Translations under genes and position numbers: made by a program
From: Thalassospira sp. ER-Se-21-Dark
Lineage (GTDB): Bacteria > Pseudomonadota > Alphaproteobacteria > Rhodospirillales > Thalassospiraceae
Length of the DNA: 64,000 nt
NCBI RefSeq assembly: GCF_017922435.1
Contig: NZ_VDEZ01000001.1
Coordinates: 1,302,001 to 1,366,000 of the forward strand
Direction: 5' to 3'
Part shown: positions 9,579 to 19,465 of the stretch, in pieces
Numbering within the stretch: the first letter of the stretch is position 1
Layout of the letters: the number at the start of each line of letters is the position of its first letter
The notes under the pieces: generated by a model
Database searches by the model: none
What the model was told of the DNA's origin: nothing
What the model saw: the letters and a program-made list of their open reading frames with translations, nothing else

Positions 9579-10889
9579 ATGACCCAACATTACAGCCCGC
9601 GCGAAATTGTTTCCGAACTGGACCGTCACATCATCGGTCAGAAGGATGCCAAGCGCGCGGTCGCCATTGCGCTGCGCAACCGCTGGCGCCGTCAGCAGCT
9701 TGACGAAACGATGCGCAATGAGGTGCTTCCGAAAAACATCCTGATGATCGGCCCGACCGGTGTCGGTAAAACCGAAATCGCGCGTCGCCTTGCCAAACTG
9801 GCCGAGGCCCCGTTCATCAAGATCGAAGCAACCAAATTCACCGAAGTCGGTTATGTCGGGCGCGATGTCGAACAGATCGTGCGTGATTTGGTGGAAGTTT
9901 CGATCGACCTGACCCGCGAAAGCATGCGCAAGAAAGTCCGCGCCAAGGCAGAAATGCAGGCCGAGGAACGCATTCTGGATGGTCTGGTCGGTGAAAATGC
10001 ATCCTCCGACACCCGCCAGAAGTTCCGCAAGATGCTGCGCGAAGGCGAGCTTCAGCACAAAGAAATCGAGATCAACGTGCAGGAAAGCAGTGCGGCCTCA
10101 ATGCCGACCATTGATATCCCGGGCATGCCCGGGGCACAGATGGGGATGCTGAACCTGAACGATATGTTCGGCAAGGCGTTTGGTGGCAATACCAAGCCCA
10201 AGCGCATGACGGTCGAAGAAGCCTTTGAGCGCCTGATCGATGAAGAAGGCGACAAGCTTCTTGATAATGACAAGGTCACCGCCGAGGCGATTGAAAATGT
10301 CGAACAGAACGGCATCGTGTTCCTGGATGAAATTGACAAGATCACCGCGCGGTCCGAACGTGGTGGCGACGTATCGCGCGAAGGTGTTCAGCGCGATCTG
10401 TTGCCGCTGATCGAAGGGACCAACGTTTCAACCAAGCATGGCACGGTCAAAACCGACCATATCCTGTTCATCTGTTCCGGCGCATTCCACCTTGCAAAGC
10501 CGTCCGACCTTTTGCCGGAATTGCAGGGGCGCCTGCCGATCCGCGTTGAGCTTAAGGCGCTGACGGAGGGTGACTTCCGCCGCATCCTGATGGAGCCGGA
10601 AGCATCCCTGATCAAACAGTATATTGCGCTTATGAAGACCGAGGACGTGACACTCGACTTCACCGAAGATGCGGTCGATGAAATTGCCCGTATTTCGGCC
10701 AATGTGAACGAATCGGTCGAAAATATCGGGGCGCGTCGCCTGCATACGGTGCTCGAAAAGTTGCTCGATGATATCAGCTTTACCGCCACCGACCGTGGTG
10801 GTGAGACGTTCAAGGTCGATGCCAATTATGTCCGCGAACAGGTCGAAGACCTGGCCAAGGATACCGACCTTTCGAAATTTATTCTGTAA
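9579..10889 (+). CDS. hslU: HslU AAA+ unfoldase (ClpY)
   Basis: 436 residues. Walker A GPTGVGKT at 58-65, Walker [10 protein letters not shown] with the sensor region [22 protein letters not shown], and the C-terminal domain ending DTDLSKFIL, which inserts into HslV. The intermediate I-domain spans roughly residues 110-235. The ring unfolds substrates and feeds HslV. The length matches the family (about 435-445). A strong terminator follows. Confidence 0.97.
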   Translation: MTQHYSPREIVSELDRHIIGQKDAKRAVAIALRNRWRRQQLDETMRNEVLPKNILMIGPTGVGKTEIARRLAKLAEAPFIKIEATKFTEVGYVGRDVEQIVRDLVEVSIDLTRESMRKKVRAKAEMQAEERILDGLVGENASSDTRQKFRKMLREGELQHKEIEINVQESSAASMPTIDIPGMPGAQMGMLNLNDMFGKAFGGNTKPKRMTVEEAFERLIDEEGDKLLDNDKVTAEAIENVEQNGIVFLDEIDKITARSERGGDVSREGVQRDLLPLIEGTNVSTKHGTVKTDHILFICSGAFHLAKPSDLLPELQGRLPIRVELKALTEGDFRRILMEPEASLIKQYIALMKTEDVTLDFTEDAVDEIARISANVNESVENIGARRLHTVLEKLLDDISFTATDRGGETFKVDANYVREQVEDLAKDTDLSKFIL

Positions 10890-10917
10890 TCGAAACGTTC
10901 AATCGGACCAGATATGC

Positions 10918-10952
10918 AAAAGGCCAGCACGATGTTGCTGGCCTTTTTGTTT
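10918..10952. terminator. Bidirectional terminator between hslU and phoR
   Basis: AAAAGGCCAGCA (10918-10929) pairs perfectly with TGCTGGCCTTTT (10936-10947) around a six-base loop, with flanking T and A runs. It lies between two convergent genes and should serve both. Confidence 0.9.
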
Positions 10953-10971
10953 TTGCGTGTCTTCCAGACGC

Positions 10972-12381
10972 TTAGGCGGAATGCAATTTCCGGACATTGT
11001 CGCCGGTTTTGGCCGGGAGATAGACCGTAAAGACCGAGCCGACACCCTGTTCACTTTCGATCTGCATGGTGCCGCGGTGGCGTTGCACCAGATGTTTGAC
11101 GATGGCAAGGCCAAGTCCGGTGCCGCCAACCGCGCGGGAGCGTGCAGTATCAACGCGATAGAAACGTTCCGTCAGGCGCGGCAGGTGTTCACGGGCGATG
11201 CCATCGGAATGATCGCGGATGGCAACGGCCATGATGCGGTCATGACGGAAACGCGCCAGTGCACCCGGCGGGGTTTTGGCCAGACTGATCGAAACTTCGA
11301 CATCGGTATTGGCGTGGCCGTATTTGATGGCGTTTTCGACCAGATTGACAAAGACCTGGGTCAGTTCCTTTTCCTCGCCAACCATTTCGGTGTCATCAAG
11401 CGTGCTGGTGACACGGATGTTCATGCCCTTTGCTTCGGCCTTCAGGGCGAGGCTTTTGGCGACCTTGCCAATGATCTTGCCGACATCGCAGTCTTCGGAC
11501 GGCGGGGTATGTTCATTAAGCTCGATGCGGGCAAGCGACAGAAGGTCTTCGATCAGATGCTGCATACGCTGGGCCTGATCGCGCATCACCGGCAGGAACT
11601 GGTTGAGCGCATCGGGATCGTCCTTGGCGGGGCCTTCAAGTGTTTCGATAAAGCCCAGCAGCACCGAAAGCGGGGTACGCAGTTCGTGCCCGGCATCGGT
11701 CGCGAAGTCAGCGCGCATCTGTTCGAGTTTGCGAAGCTCGGTCAGATCGGAGAATGTCAGAACGAAGTTCCGGTCGCCCGCAGCAGCAGGCAGGCGCGCG
11801 GTCAGGACGTCAAAGTGACGGTGTGCATCAGCCGCCAGCACGAATTCAGCATGCTTCATGGTTTCGCGCGCGCTTGCGACGTCATCAAAGGCATCCAGCA
11901 GGATCGGGTCGCGGATAAAACGCGTCAGATCACGGCCAGTTTCAAGGTTGTGAAACAGGCCCTTGGCCGCTCGGTTAAACCCGGTGACCACGCGATGGCG
12001 ATTGACCATCACCACCGGGTTTGGCAGGTGATCAAGGATTTCGGCATCGGTGCTGGTTTGCGCTTCAAGCAGCGCGATCCGATCACGAAATGCTGCGGCA
12101 ATCTGGGTATAGAGCGATGATAGCTCGGACGCGGCGGCAAAGCTGATATGTTGCGGCGGGGTGCCTTTATAGCGGTCGCGCAGATCGGTCGCATAGCGTG
12201 CCACCCGGCGCAGATCACCAAAATAGATGCGCAAAATCGCCGCAGCCCCGAGCCAGGCGGCGGTCGCAGACAGGATCGCTGTGCCCCAGCCAAGCTGCTC
12301 CATCGCCGCAAGGACGCCAAAGACAACACCTGCCGGAAAGGCAACGGCCAAAGCCGTAAGTATCAATTGGCGGAAACCCAA
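10972..12381 (-). CDS. phoR: PhoR-like sensor histidine kinase
   Basis: 469 residues. Two N-terminal membrane segments (about 7-29 and 33-52), a PAS domain (about 112-215), a HisKA helix with H232 in DAGHELRTPLS, then the ATPase domain with N350 in the N-box and GGTGLGL as G2. The layout and the tail LPRLTERFYRVDTARSR match alphaproteobacterial PhoR, the phosphate-limitation kinase. The G1 box reads DHSDGI (390-395), so the first glycine of DxGxG is serine. The start is TTG at 12381 with AGGAG six bases upstream. No phoB or pst gene is nearby, so the partner is elsewhere. Confidence 0.82.
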   Translation of the reverse strand: MGFRQLILTALAVAFPAGVVFGVLAAMEQLGWGTAILSATAAWLGAAAILRIYFGDLRRVARYATDLRDRYKGTPPQHISFAAASELSSLYTQIAAAFRDRIALLEAQTSTDAEILDHLPNPVVMVNRHRVVTGFNRAAKGLFHNLETGRDLTRFIRDPILLDAFDDVASARETMKHAEFVLAADAHRHFDVLTARLPAAAGDRNFVLTFSDLTELRKLEQMRADFATDAGHELRTPLSVLLGFIETLEGPAKDDPDALNQFLPVMRDQAQRMQHLIEDLLSLARIELNEHTPPSEDCDVGKIIGKVAKSLALKAEAKGMNIRVTSTLDDTEMVGEEKELTQVFVNLVENAIKYGHANTDVEVSISLAKTPPGALARFRHDRIMAVAIRDHSDGIAREHLPRLTERFYRVDTARSRAVGGTGLGLAIVKHLVQRHRGTMQIESEQGVGSVFTVYLPAKTGDNVRKLHSA

Positions 12382-12387
12382 TTAACG

Positions 12388-12392
12388 CTCCT
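12388..12392 (-). promoter_or_regulatory. Shine-Dalgarno that fixes the TTG start of phoR
   Basis: AGGAG on the minus strand, six bases before TTG-GGT-TTC. No ATG or GTG near here gives a plausible N-terminus, so this site is the main evidence for a TTG start. Confidence 0.7.
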
Positions 12393-12547
12393 GTTTAAAC
12401 GGGGTGACGGCGGTTTACCACGCGTGTGATCAAAAGTGGACCTAAAATGGTTATGGGCCAGTAAAGATCAAATAAAACTTTGATGACAGTTTTCTAAGCA
12501 CTGAAGTGATTGAAAATATCTGTCGGGTACGTGGTGATGCCGTCCTC

Positions 12548-12630
12548 TGCCCAACGCCTTTGGGCAAGATGCTCATGTGGGAAGCGTATCGGTTTGCGCC
12601 AACTGGCGGGCGGGTGTTTTAACGCCCGCC
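12548..12630. other. Two hairpins in the gap between nitroreductase and phoR
   Basis: The 284-base gap 12382-12665 has no gene. It holds TGCCCAA/TTGGGCA (12548-12566, five-base loop) and GGCGGGCG/CGCCCGCC (12605-12630, ten-base loop). Neither has a T run on the minus strand. They may end the nitroreductase transcript or belong to a small RNA. Confidence 0.4.
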
Positions 12631-12665
12631 GGTCAGGTTCATGCTTGGTGTGATCAGAAGCCTGA

Positions 12666-13247
12666 TCAGATGATTTCAGCACCCTGATCGAAGCTCAGAC
12701 GTGGCTGGCGTTCAAACAGCTTGCTGCCATCGCCATAGCCGATATTGAGCAGGAAATTGCTTTTATACGGGGTGCCAGCAAAGAATTCGGCATCGACCTT
12801 GGCGTTATCAAAGCCCGACATCCCGCCACAATCGAGGCCAACAGCCCGAAGGGCGAGGATGAAATAGCCTGCCTGCAGCGTGCCATTGCGAAATGCGGTG
12901 GTTTTGATGACCTCTTCCTTGCCGGCAAACCACGACCGGGCATCAGTATGCGGGAACAGGTCGGGCAGCTTTTCGTAAAATTCTATGTCATGGGCGATGA
13001 TCGCGGTCACCGGTGCCGTCATGGTTTTTTCGATATTGCCCTCTGCCAGGCAGGGTTTAAGGCGTGCACGGGCCTCGTCGGTGGTGACAAAGGTAATGCG
13101 CATCGGTTCGCAATTGGCACTTGTCGGTCCCAGTACGGTCAGGTCCCAGGCCTTTTTGAGAAGTGCCGGGTCAACCGGTTTGTCGTGCCAGACATTGTGG
13201 GTGCGGCCATTGTGAAAAAGAAGGTCAAGTCCATCAGAATTAAGCAT
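12666..13247 (-). CDS. Nitroreductase-family protein, RutE-like (malonic semialdehyde reductase)
   Basis: 193 residues of the FMN-dependent nitroreductase fold. [37 protein letters not shown] and [20 protein letters not shown] match the RutE / HadB-RutE branch that reduces malonic semialdehyde or 3-hydroxypropionate-related aldehydes in uracil breakdown. No other rut gene is nearby, so a general quinone or nitro-compound reductase is also possible. ATG at 13247. Divergent from the deacetylase gene. Confidence 0.82.
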   Translation of the reverse strand: MLNSDGLDLLFHNGRTHNVWHDKPVDPALLKKAWDLTVLGPTSANCEPMRITFVTTDEARARLKPCLAEGNIEKTMTAPVTAIIAHDIEFYEKLPDLFPHTDARSWFAGKEEVIKTTAFRNGTLQAGYFILALRAVGLDCGGMSGFDNAKVDAEFFAGTPYKSNFLLNIGYGDGSKLFERQPRLSFDQGAEII

Positions 13248-13500
13248 GCATCCTCGTCAATCAGAAGTGGGTGCCAAAAGTTCGATATGGTTACCATTAG
13301 ATTTGTAATGTGGCGGAGAATTGGCAAGAGCTGATATGAACTGTGGAAAAACAATCGGTTCACTGGTATTTTCGAAGTCAAAATGATCCTGCAAAACGCA
13401 TTGCGTGGGGCAGGAGCCGGGTTTTCTACTGGGGGGAGATCCGAGGGCGCGAATGAGTTGCGCCCCAGCGTGGGTGGATCGCAAGATACTGGAAACAGAT

Positions 13501-14763
13501 ATGGCAGTTGAGACCAAAGGGCACAGCGCAATTTCGGCAGTGATGCCGGTGAAACCGCCGCGCAGGATGCACGGCCTTATTGTTGGTGTCTCCTTCGCGG
13601 TTGGGCTTACTTTTGGTGCTACGGCGGGCTTTGCCCAGATCGCGTCGGATAGCGCACCTGCAACCGATGAAACGGTTGAGGCGACGACGGCGGCGCCTGC
13701 GGTAACGGGTGCGGATGGTGCCGAAACCCCGGAAACACCAGAAGTCCCGACGACCGAGGCAACAGCACAGGACGCGACCCAGTCCGATGCGCCGCAAAAT
13801 GCGGATCAGGAAATGGTTACGCCAAGCGGAGACGCGACGTCGGCCGTGGTGTTTATGTATCATCGCTTTGGCGAGGGCGAATATCCTTCGACCAACATCA
13901 CGATGGAACAGTTCGACCAGCACGTCAAAGAACTGACCAGTGGCCCCTATACCGTGATGGGCGTTCCGCAGATCGTGAGCGCGCTTGCCGATGGCAAGGG
14001 GCTTCCGGATCGCACCATCGGCATTACGGTCGATGATGCCTATCGGTCAGTTTACGAGGAGGCCTGGCCGGTATTTCGCGAACACAACCTGCCCTTCACC
14101 GTGTTTGTTTCCACCGAACAACTTGATTCGGGCTATGCCAACTACATGACCTGGGACATGGTGCGCGAATTGTCCAAGGCGGGTGTAACGATTGGTGGTC
14201 ACAGCCAGAATCACGCCCATTTGCCTGATTTCGAAATTGATCGCGTCAAGGCAGAGCTTGCCAATTCTGCCGCCCGGTTTGAGGAAGAACTCGGCTATGT
14301 GCCGGAAATCTTTGCTTATCCCTATGGGGAGGCCAATGACGCGGTGATCGCCGCGGTCAAGGAAGCCGGTTATCGTGCGGCATTTGGCCAGCAAAGCGGT
14401 GCGATGCATACCGAATCCGATTTCATGTATCTGCCACGCTATGCCCTGAACGAACATTATGGCGCGATGGATCGGTTTAATCTGGCGGCGAATTCGCTAC
14501 CGCTTGTGGTCAGCGACATCACACCGGCTGATTACACCCTGACCCGCAATCCGCCGGCCTTTGGCTTTACGCTGGCAGAACCGGCCCCGTCGATGAACTG
14601 TTACCCGTCCGAAGGGGAGCCGACCATGTCGCGCCTTGGCGAAGAGCGGGTTGAAATCCGCCTCGATGGTCCGGTTTCAAGCGGGCGCTGGCGGATCAAT
14701 TGCACCGCCATGGGGCCAGATTCACGCTGGCGCTGGTTCGGGATGCTTTATACCGTTCCATAA
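13501..14763 (+). CDS. Exported polysaccharide deacetylase family protein
   Basis: 420 residues from the ATG at 13501. An N-terminal positive stretch and hydrophobic segment (about 24-45) ending GFAQ looks like a signal peptide or anchor. A low-complexity Thr/Glu/Ala/Pro linker (about 48-115) is followed by a NodB-type deacetylase domain. Domain motifs are ITVDDAYRS (metal aspartates), IGGHSQNHAHL (metal histidines) and FAYPYGEAND. A C-terminal beta region with two cysteines (NCYPSEG, INCTAMG) could form a disulfide. The substrate is probably a cell-surface or secreted N-acetylated sugar polymer. The start is uncertain; in-frame starts exist at 13405 and 13543. Confidence 0.85.
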   Translation: MAVETKGHSAISAVMPVKPPRRMHGLIVGVSFAVGLTFGATAGFAQIASDSAPATDETVEATTAAPAVTGADGAETPETPEVPTTEATAQDATQSDAPQNADQEMVTPSGDATSAVVFMYHRFGEGEYPSTNITMEQFDQHVKELTSGPYTVMGVPQIVSALADGKGLPDRTIGITVDDAYRSVYEEAWPVFREHNLPFTVFVSTEQLDSGYANYMTWDMVRELSKAGVTIGGHSQNHAHLPDFEIDRVKAELANSAARFEEELGYVPEIFAYPYGEANDAVIAAVKEAGYRAAFGQQSGAMHTESDFMYLPRYALNEHYGAMDRFNLAANSLPLVVSDITPADYTLTRNPPAFGFTLAEPAPSMNCYPSEGEPTMSRLGEERVEIRLDGPVSSGRWRINCTAMGPDSRWRWFGMLYTVP

Positions 14764-14825
14764 GCACCGGCTTGATGGCGCAAAACCCGATATTCAGCGT
14801 CGGGATCGGAAATCCAAATAAAATC

Positions 14826-14859
14826 AACGCCATGTCCAGATATCGGGCATGGCGTTTTT
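14826..14859 (+). terminator. Terminator after the polysaccharide deacetylase gene
   Basis: AACGCCATG (14826-14834) pairs with CATGGCGTT (14848-14856) around a 13-base loop, followed by a short T run. Confidence 0.7.
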
Positions 14860-14966
14860 CAAACAATCGTGCCGCTTTCATCCTGTTCTTGATTGGGTTC
14901 TTGCGCGCGATTAGGGGACAATGTAGGTTAACCACACTTCTTAACCGTAATTAATTGGTAATCACA

Positions 14967-16193
14967 GTGCCAAGTGACTTAAATCGAAAGAGTGTCCTTC
15001 TGATCATCTCGGGCGGCATTGCCGCCTATAAGGTGCTTGAAGTGATCCGTCGGTTGCGTGATCGCGGGATCCATATCCGCGCCATCCTGACCAAGGGCGG
15101 GGCCGAGTTCGTGACACCGCTTTCGGTTGCGGCACTGACCGAAAACAAGGTCTATCAGGATCTGTTTTCCCTGACCGATGAAGCGGAAATGGGTCATATC
15201 CGCCTGTCGCGTGAGGCGGATCTTGTTCTGGTCGCCCCGGCAAGTGCCGATATTCTGGCCAAGATGGCGACCGGACAGGCCGGTGATCTGGCGACAACTG
15301 CGTTACTTGCGACCAACAAGCCGGTAATGATTGCCCCCGCGATGAATGTCGAGATGTGGAACCATCCGGCAACGCAAGCCAATATCGCCACCCTTGAAGG
15401 CCGCGGCGTATTGCGCGTCGGCCCGTCATCTGGTGACTTGGCGTGTGGTGAATTTGGATCGGGCCGTTTGGCCGAACCGGCCGAGATCATCGCAAGTGTT
15501 GTTGATTTCCTTGATGCACAAGACGCGCCCAAACCCCTTGCCGGTAAAAAGGCGGTGGTCACCAGCGGCCCGACCCACGAGCCGATTGATCCGGTGCGTT
15601 ACATCGCCAACCGGTCTTCGGGCAAGCAGGGTCATGCGATTGCCGAGGCGCTGGCACAGGCCGGTGCAGATGTGACGCTGGTGACGGGTCCGGTGACCCT
15701 GCCCGACCCGGTTGGGGTCAAGGTCGTGCGCATCGAAACCGCACGCGAGATGCTGGGTGCCGTACAGGCCGCCCTTCCCGCTGATATTGCCGTTTGTGCC
15801 GCGGCGGTGGCCGATTGGCGCACGGCTGATGAAGCCGGTCAAAAGCTTAAGAAAGATGGATCGGGGGTGATCCCGAACCTGAAGCTTTCGGAAAATCCGG
15901 ACATTCTGGCGACCATCAGCAAGGCCGGAGCTACGCGGCCGGGTCTTGTGATTGGATTTGCCGCCGAAACCGAAAATGTCACCGCCCATGCACGCGCCAA
16001 ACGCTTGCGCAAGGGGTGCGACTGGATTTTGGCCAATGATGTGGCGCCTTCGACCGGGACCTTTGGCGGTGATGATAACGAGATTTGCCTGATTTCAGGC
16101 GAAGACGAAACCAGTGATGAACGGTGGGAACGCCAAAGCAAGACCGGGGTTGCCCGTGCATTGAGCGCGCGCATTATCAAACATTTTTCCTGA
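14967..16193 (+). CDS. coaBC: Bifunctional phosphopantothenoylcysteine decarboxylase / phosphopantothenate-cysteine ligase
   Basis: About 408 residues. The N-terminal flavoprotein CoaC domain (to about 190) has ISGGIAAYK, the substrate clamp PAMNVEMW and the active-site cysteine in LACGEFGSGRL. The C-terminal CoaB domain starts at VTSGPTHEPIDPVRYIANRSSGKQG. Together they make two consecutive steps from phosphopantothenate to phosphopantetheine in CoA synthesis. The start is uncertain: GTG at 14967 or TTG at 14955, with no clear Shine-Dalgarno for either. dut follows 74 bases later, a common pairing in proteobacteria. Confidence 0.95.
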   Translation: MPSDLNRKSVLLIISGGIAAYKVLEVIRRLRDRGIHIRAILTKGGAEFVTPLSVAALTENKVYQDLFSLTDEAEMGHIRLSREADLVLVAPASADILAKMATGQAGDLATTALLATNKPVMIAPAMNVEMWNHPATQANIATLEGRGVLRVGPSSGDLACGEFGSGRLAEPAEIIASVVDFLDAQDAPKPLAGKKAVVTSGPTHEPIDPVRYIANRSSGKQGHAIAEALAQAGADVTLVTGPVTLPDPVGVKVVRIETAREMLGAVQAALPADIAVCAAAVADWRTADEAGQKLKKDGSGVIPNLKLSENPDILATISKAGATRPGLVIGFAAETENVTAHARAKRLRKGCDWILANDVAPSTGTFGGDDNEICLISGEDETSDERWERQSKTGVARALSARIIKHFS

Positions 16194-16267
16194 CGGGCGT
16201 ATCCCGGAAGGCAGACAGAACGATTAGACCGGCAGATGATCCTGCCGGGACAAGACAAGGATAGACG

Positions 16268-16732
16268 ATGTCGCTTTTAAGCGTTGATTTAAAACAGCTT
16301 CCGCATGGGGCGGATTTGCCGTTACCGGAATACGCAACCGCGCAGTCAGCCGCGGTTGATTTGCAGGCCGCGATTGACGGGACGCTGGTTCTGGCACCGG
16401 GCAAACGTGCCATGGTCGAAACCGGTATCGCCATCGCCCTGCCCGCCAGGTTTGAGGCACAGGTGCGTCCGCGGTCAGGCCTGGCGGCGAAAAACGGGGT
16501 CACGGTCCTTAACAGCCCCGGCACGATTGATGCCGATTATCGCGGCGAGATCAAAGTCATCCTGATCAATCATGGTGACGAGGCCTTTGAAATCGAGCGC
16601 GGCATGCGCATTGCCCAGCTGGTTGTCGCACCGGTGACGCAAGTGCAGTGGAACGCCGTAGAAGACTTGAATGAAACCGCGCGCGGTGCGGGTGGTTTCG
16701 GTTCGACCGGAACAGCCAGCCCGGCCCGTTAG
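16268..16732 (+). CDS. dut: Deoxyuridine 5'-triphosphate nucleotidohydrolase (dUTPase)
   Basis: 154 residues, a trimeric dUTPase hydrolysing dUTP to dUMP and pyrophosphate. All five motifs are visible: SAAVDLQAA (1), [11 protein letters not shown] (2), [13 protein letters not shown] (3), [10 protein letters not shown] (4) and the C-terminal [10 protein letters not shown] (5), which closes over the active site. AAGGA lies upstream of the ATG at 16268. Confidence 0.97.
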   Translation: MSLLSVDLKQLPHGADLPLPEYATAQSAAVDLQAAIDGTLVLAPGKRAMVETGIAIALPARFEAQVRPRSGLAAKNGVTVLNSPGTIDADYRGEIKVILINHGDEAFEIERGMRIAQLVVAPVTQVQWNAVEDLNETARGAGGFGSTGTASPAR

Positions 16733-16825
16733 GACAGGGAAAGCATGCTGGTCGATCCGGTTTGACGCTATCTGGTTATGCCGTCTGGGGGGATGGCTGA
16801 ACCGCAAGGGGAGTTGAGTGAAAAG

Positions 16826-17281
16826 ATGCTGAAGCTTTCTAAGAAGATGCTGTTTGCGATCGAGGCGGTCGTGGACATTGCCTATAACGCGGCGGGTGAG
16901 CCGGTTCAGAGCCGGGATATCACCGCGCGTCAGGGCATTCCGAAACGTTACCTTGAACAGACGTTGCAACAGTTGGTGCGTGCCGACATTCTGGTCGGCG
17001 TGCGTGGCCCACGCGGGGGATATCGGCTGGCGCGTGAACGCCGTCGCATCACGCTTGCCGATATCGTGTCGGTGATCCGGTCGATGGAAACATCCGATGA
17101 CCCGATCGAGGATCCGGCAGGATCGCCACTGGGCAAGGAAGTCGTCCGTCCGCTGTGGCGGGAATTGCAGGACGAAATGATGAAGCAGCTTGAAAAAATC
17201 ACGGTCGAAGACCTGTGCAACCGGGCACGTGATGCGGGCCTGCGCAGCGGGATTGAAGAGTCCCCGGATTTCATCATTTGA
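16826..17281 (+). CDS. Rrf2-family transcriptional regulator without Fe-S cysteines
   Basis: 151 residues. The N-terminal winged helix reads MLKLSKKMLFAIEAVVDIAY with the recognition segment GIPKRYLEQTLQQLVRA and wing GPRGGYRLARERR. The three-cysteine motif that binds the cluster in IscR or NsrR is absent; the only cysteine is near the end (VEDLCNRA). That is the situation in CymR-type regulators, and cysK follows 203 bases downstream, so sensing of sulfur or cysteine status is a reasonable inference. In-frame starts at 16778 and 16793 are possible; 16826 gives the family-typical N-terminus. Confidence 0.87.
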   Translation: MLKLSKKMLFAIEAVVDIAYNAAGEPVQSRDITARQGIPKRYLEQTLQQLVRADILVGVRGPRGGYRLARERRRITLADIVSVIRSMETSDDPIEDPAGSPLGKEVVRPLWRELQDEMMKQLEKITVEDLCNRARDAGLRSGIEESPDFII

Positions 17282-17484
17282 TCTTATCGGGGTGTAGCGG
17301 TTTGGTGTATCGTCATTGCACAAGAAACTGCTGCTATTGAAGGTAAAACTACAAGTTTATGGAACGTTGCCCGGCACAGGATCTGTAAAAAATCTTTCAA
17401 TCCGTTTGACCCGGATAAATAGCGAGATAAATACAGATCAAAGATGTGCTTGATGGCAAAAATACAGAAACGTGCGAGGAAAAC

Positions 17485-18435
17485 ATGACTGAGTTTCGCG
17501 GCAAGATTTACGACAGCATCATCGACACCATTGGCGCAACCCCGCTGGTGCGCCTTTCGCGACTGGCAGAGGCCGAAGGTGTCAAAGCCGATCTGATCGG
17601 CAAGCTTGAATTCTTTAACCCGCTGGCCTCGGTCAAGGACCGTATTGGTTTGGCGATGATCGAAAATGCCGAGAAATCGGGCAAGATCAAGCCGGGTGCG
17701 ACCCTGGTGGAGCCGACGTCTGGCAATACCGGTATTGCACTGGCCTTTGTTGCCGCAGCGAAGGGTTACAAGCTGATCCTGACCATGCCCGAAAGCATGT
17801 CGCTGGAGCGTCGTAAAATGCTGATGCTTCTGGGCGCGCAGATTGATCTGACCCCGGCGGCCAAGGGCATGAAGGGCGCGGTTGCCCGTGCCGAGGAACT
17901 GGTTTCGGAAATTGACGGTGCCGTCATGCTTCAGCAGTTTGACAACCCGGCCAACCCGGAAATCCACCGCAACACCACGGCCGAGGAAATCATCAAGGAT
18001 ACTGCCGGCAAGGTAGATATCTTTGTTGCCGGTGTTGGGACTGGCGGGACCCTGACCAGGGTGGGTGAAGTGCTTAAAAAGCATAACCCGAACATCCAGA
18101 TCGTTGCCGTCGAACCCGAAGACAGCCCGGTCATTTCCGGTGGTGCGCCCGGCCCGCATAAAATTCAGGGCATTGGTGCGGGCTTCATTCCGGGCAACCT
18201 CAATATCGATGTCATCGACAAGGTCATGACCATCGGCAACGAGACCGCCTTTGCCACCGCCCGCAAGCTTGCCAGCATCGAAGGCCTTCCAACCGGCATT
18301 TCGTCCGGTGCAGCGGTTGCGGCCGGGATCGAGCTTGGCCAGCTGCCGGAAAACGAAGGCAAGCGCATTGTTGTGATCATACCGAGCTTTGCCGAACGGT
18401 ATCTTTCGACCCCGTTGTTCGAAGGACTGCAATAA
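17485..18435 (+). CDS. cysK: Cysteine synthase A (O-acetylserine sulfhydrylase)
   Basis: 316 residues, a fold-type II PLP enzyme that makes cysteine from O-acetylserine and sulfide. The PLP lysine is K51 in NPLASVKDR; the substrate loop is TSGNTGIAL; the phosphate loop is GVGTGGTLT; and the serine contacting the pyridine nitrogen is in GISSGAA. The ATG at 17485 has GAGGA upstream and gives a standard length; an ORF start 13 codons earlier is less likely. A terminator follows directly. Confidence 0.95.
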   Translation: MTEFRGKIYDSIIDTIGATPLVRLSRLAEAEGVKADLIGKLEFFNPLASVKDRIGLAMIENAEKSGKIKPGATLVEPTSGNTGIALAFVAAAKGYKLILTMPESMSLERRKMLMLLGAQIDLTPAAKGMKGAVARAEELVSEIDGAVMLQQFDNPANPEIHRNTTAEEIIKDTAGKVDIFVAGVGTGGTLTRVGEVLKKHNPNIQIVAVEPEDSPVISGGAPGPHKIQGIGAGFIPGNLNIDVIDKVMTIGNETAFATARKLASIEGLPTGISSGAAVAAGIELGQLPENEGKRIVVIIPSFAERYLSTPLFEGLQ

Positions 18436-18458
18436 GCAGCCTGAAAGACCAAAGATTT

Positions 18459-18492
18459 CAAAGGGTCCGGCACGATGTGCCGGGCCTTTTTC
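18459..18492 (+). terminator. Terminator after cysK
   Basis: GGTCCGGCAC and GTGCCGGGCC pair around a GAT loop, preceded by AAA and followed by five Ts. Confidence 0.85.
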
Positions 18493-18661
18493 ATTGGTGG
18501 AATGCGGGGCTCTGGCTTGGTTGATTGAGCAAGCAAGGCATTTCGTTTCGATATAAATATGAAATCTTTGCTTGAGGCCACTGTTCCATGGGCTATATGC
18601 AAAAGCCTAACGGATTACCATCTGATCTGATGACCGACGTTCTGACAGGAAGCCCACCCGC

Positions 18662-19465
18662 GTGAGTGATTTCGATTTCAGCGAAAATGAAGTGCAACGC
18701 TATGCCCGCCATATCGTCCTTAAGGAGGTTGGCGGCACGGGGCAGATGAAGCTCAAGCGCGGTCGGGTTCTGATCGTTGGGGCGGGGGGGCTTGGATCGC
18801 CGCTTGCGATGTATCTGGCGGCTGCCGGGGTCGGCACGATTGGCATTGTCGATGCCGACACGGTCGAACTTTCAAACCTGCAACGTCAGATCGCGCATGG
18901 CATGACCGATATCGGAACGCCCAAGGTCGACAGTGCCAAGGCGACCATGGCGGATATGAACCCCGAAGTCACCGTTCATGCCCATAACACCCGCCTTGAT
19001 GCCAGCAATGTCATGGATCTGATTGCCGATTATGATGTGATTGCCGACGGGTCGGATAATTTCGATACGCGCTTTTTACTCAACGATGCCTGCTACCACG
19101 CGGGCAAGACGCTGGTTTCCGGTGCCGCCCTTCGCTTTGACGGGCAGGTTTCGACCTTCAAGGCCCATCTTGGCGCGCCGCATCCCTGTTATCGCTGCAT
19201 TTATCATGCGCCACCACCCGAAGACGCCATTCCGTCCTGTGCGCAGGGCGGCGTTTTGGGCTCGGTCGTTGGCATGGTTGGCGGCATTCAGGCGACAGAG
19301 GTGCTCAAGGAGCTGATGGGCATCGGTGATGGCCTTTCAGGGCAGCTTTTGATTATCGATGCCCTGTCCGCCTCGTTCCGCAAGATCAAGGTGCCCCGCG
19401 ATCCGGGCTGCCCGACCTGTTCAGAAAACGCCACAGTCAAGGACCTGTCTATTCATGAGCACTGA
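18662..19465 (+). CDS. moeB: HesA/MoeB/ThiF-family adenylyltransferase
   Basis: 267 residues, E1-like. The nucleotide loop is VGAGGLGSP (about 39-47), with NLQRQIAHGMTDIGTPK and the catalytic DGSDNFDTRFLLND. Two CxxC pairs (CYRCIYH and CPTCSEN) bind structural zinc. It adenylates the C-terminal glycine of a small ubiquitin-like sulfur carrier (MoaD in molybdopterin, or ThiS); which one cannot be decided here. There is no rhodanese domain. The start is GTG at 18662 with AGGAAG upstream. It overlaps the next gene by 11 bases. Confidence 0.88.
   Translation: MSDFDFSENEVQRYARHIVLKEVGGTGQMKLKRGRVLIVGAGGLGSPLAMYLAAAGVGTIGIVDADTVELSNLQRQIAHGMTDIGTPKVDSAKATMADMNPEVTVHAHNTRLDASNVMDLIADYDVIADGSDNFDTRFLLNDACYHAGKTLVSGAALRFDGQVSTFKAHLGAPHPCYRCIYHAPPPEDAIPSCAQGGVLGSVVGMVGGIQATEVLKELMGIGDGLSGQLLIIDALSASFRKIKVPRDPGCPTCSENATVKDLSIHEH

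Noticed and set aside
10768-12120. 450-codon plus-strand frame opposite phoR
   Set aside because: It overlaps the hslU terminator and mirrors the histidine kinase codons; no protein features.
17284-18432. 382-codon minus-strand frame opposite cysK
   Set aside because: cysK has all catalytic motifs; the antisense frame has none.
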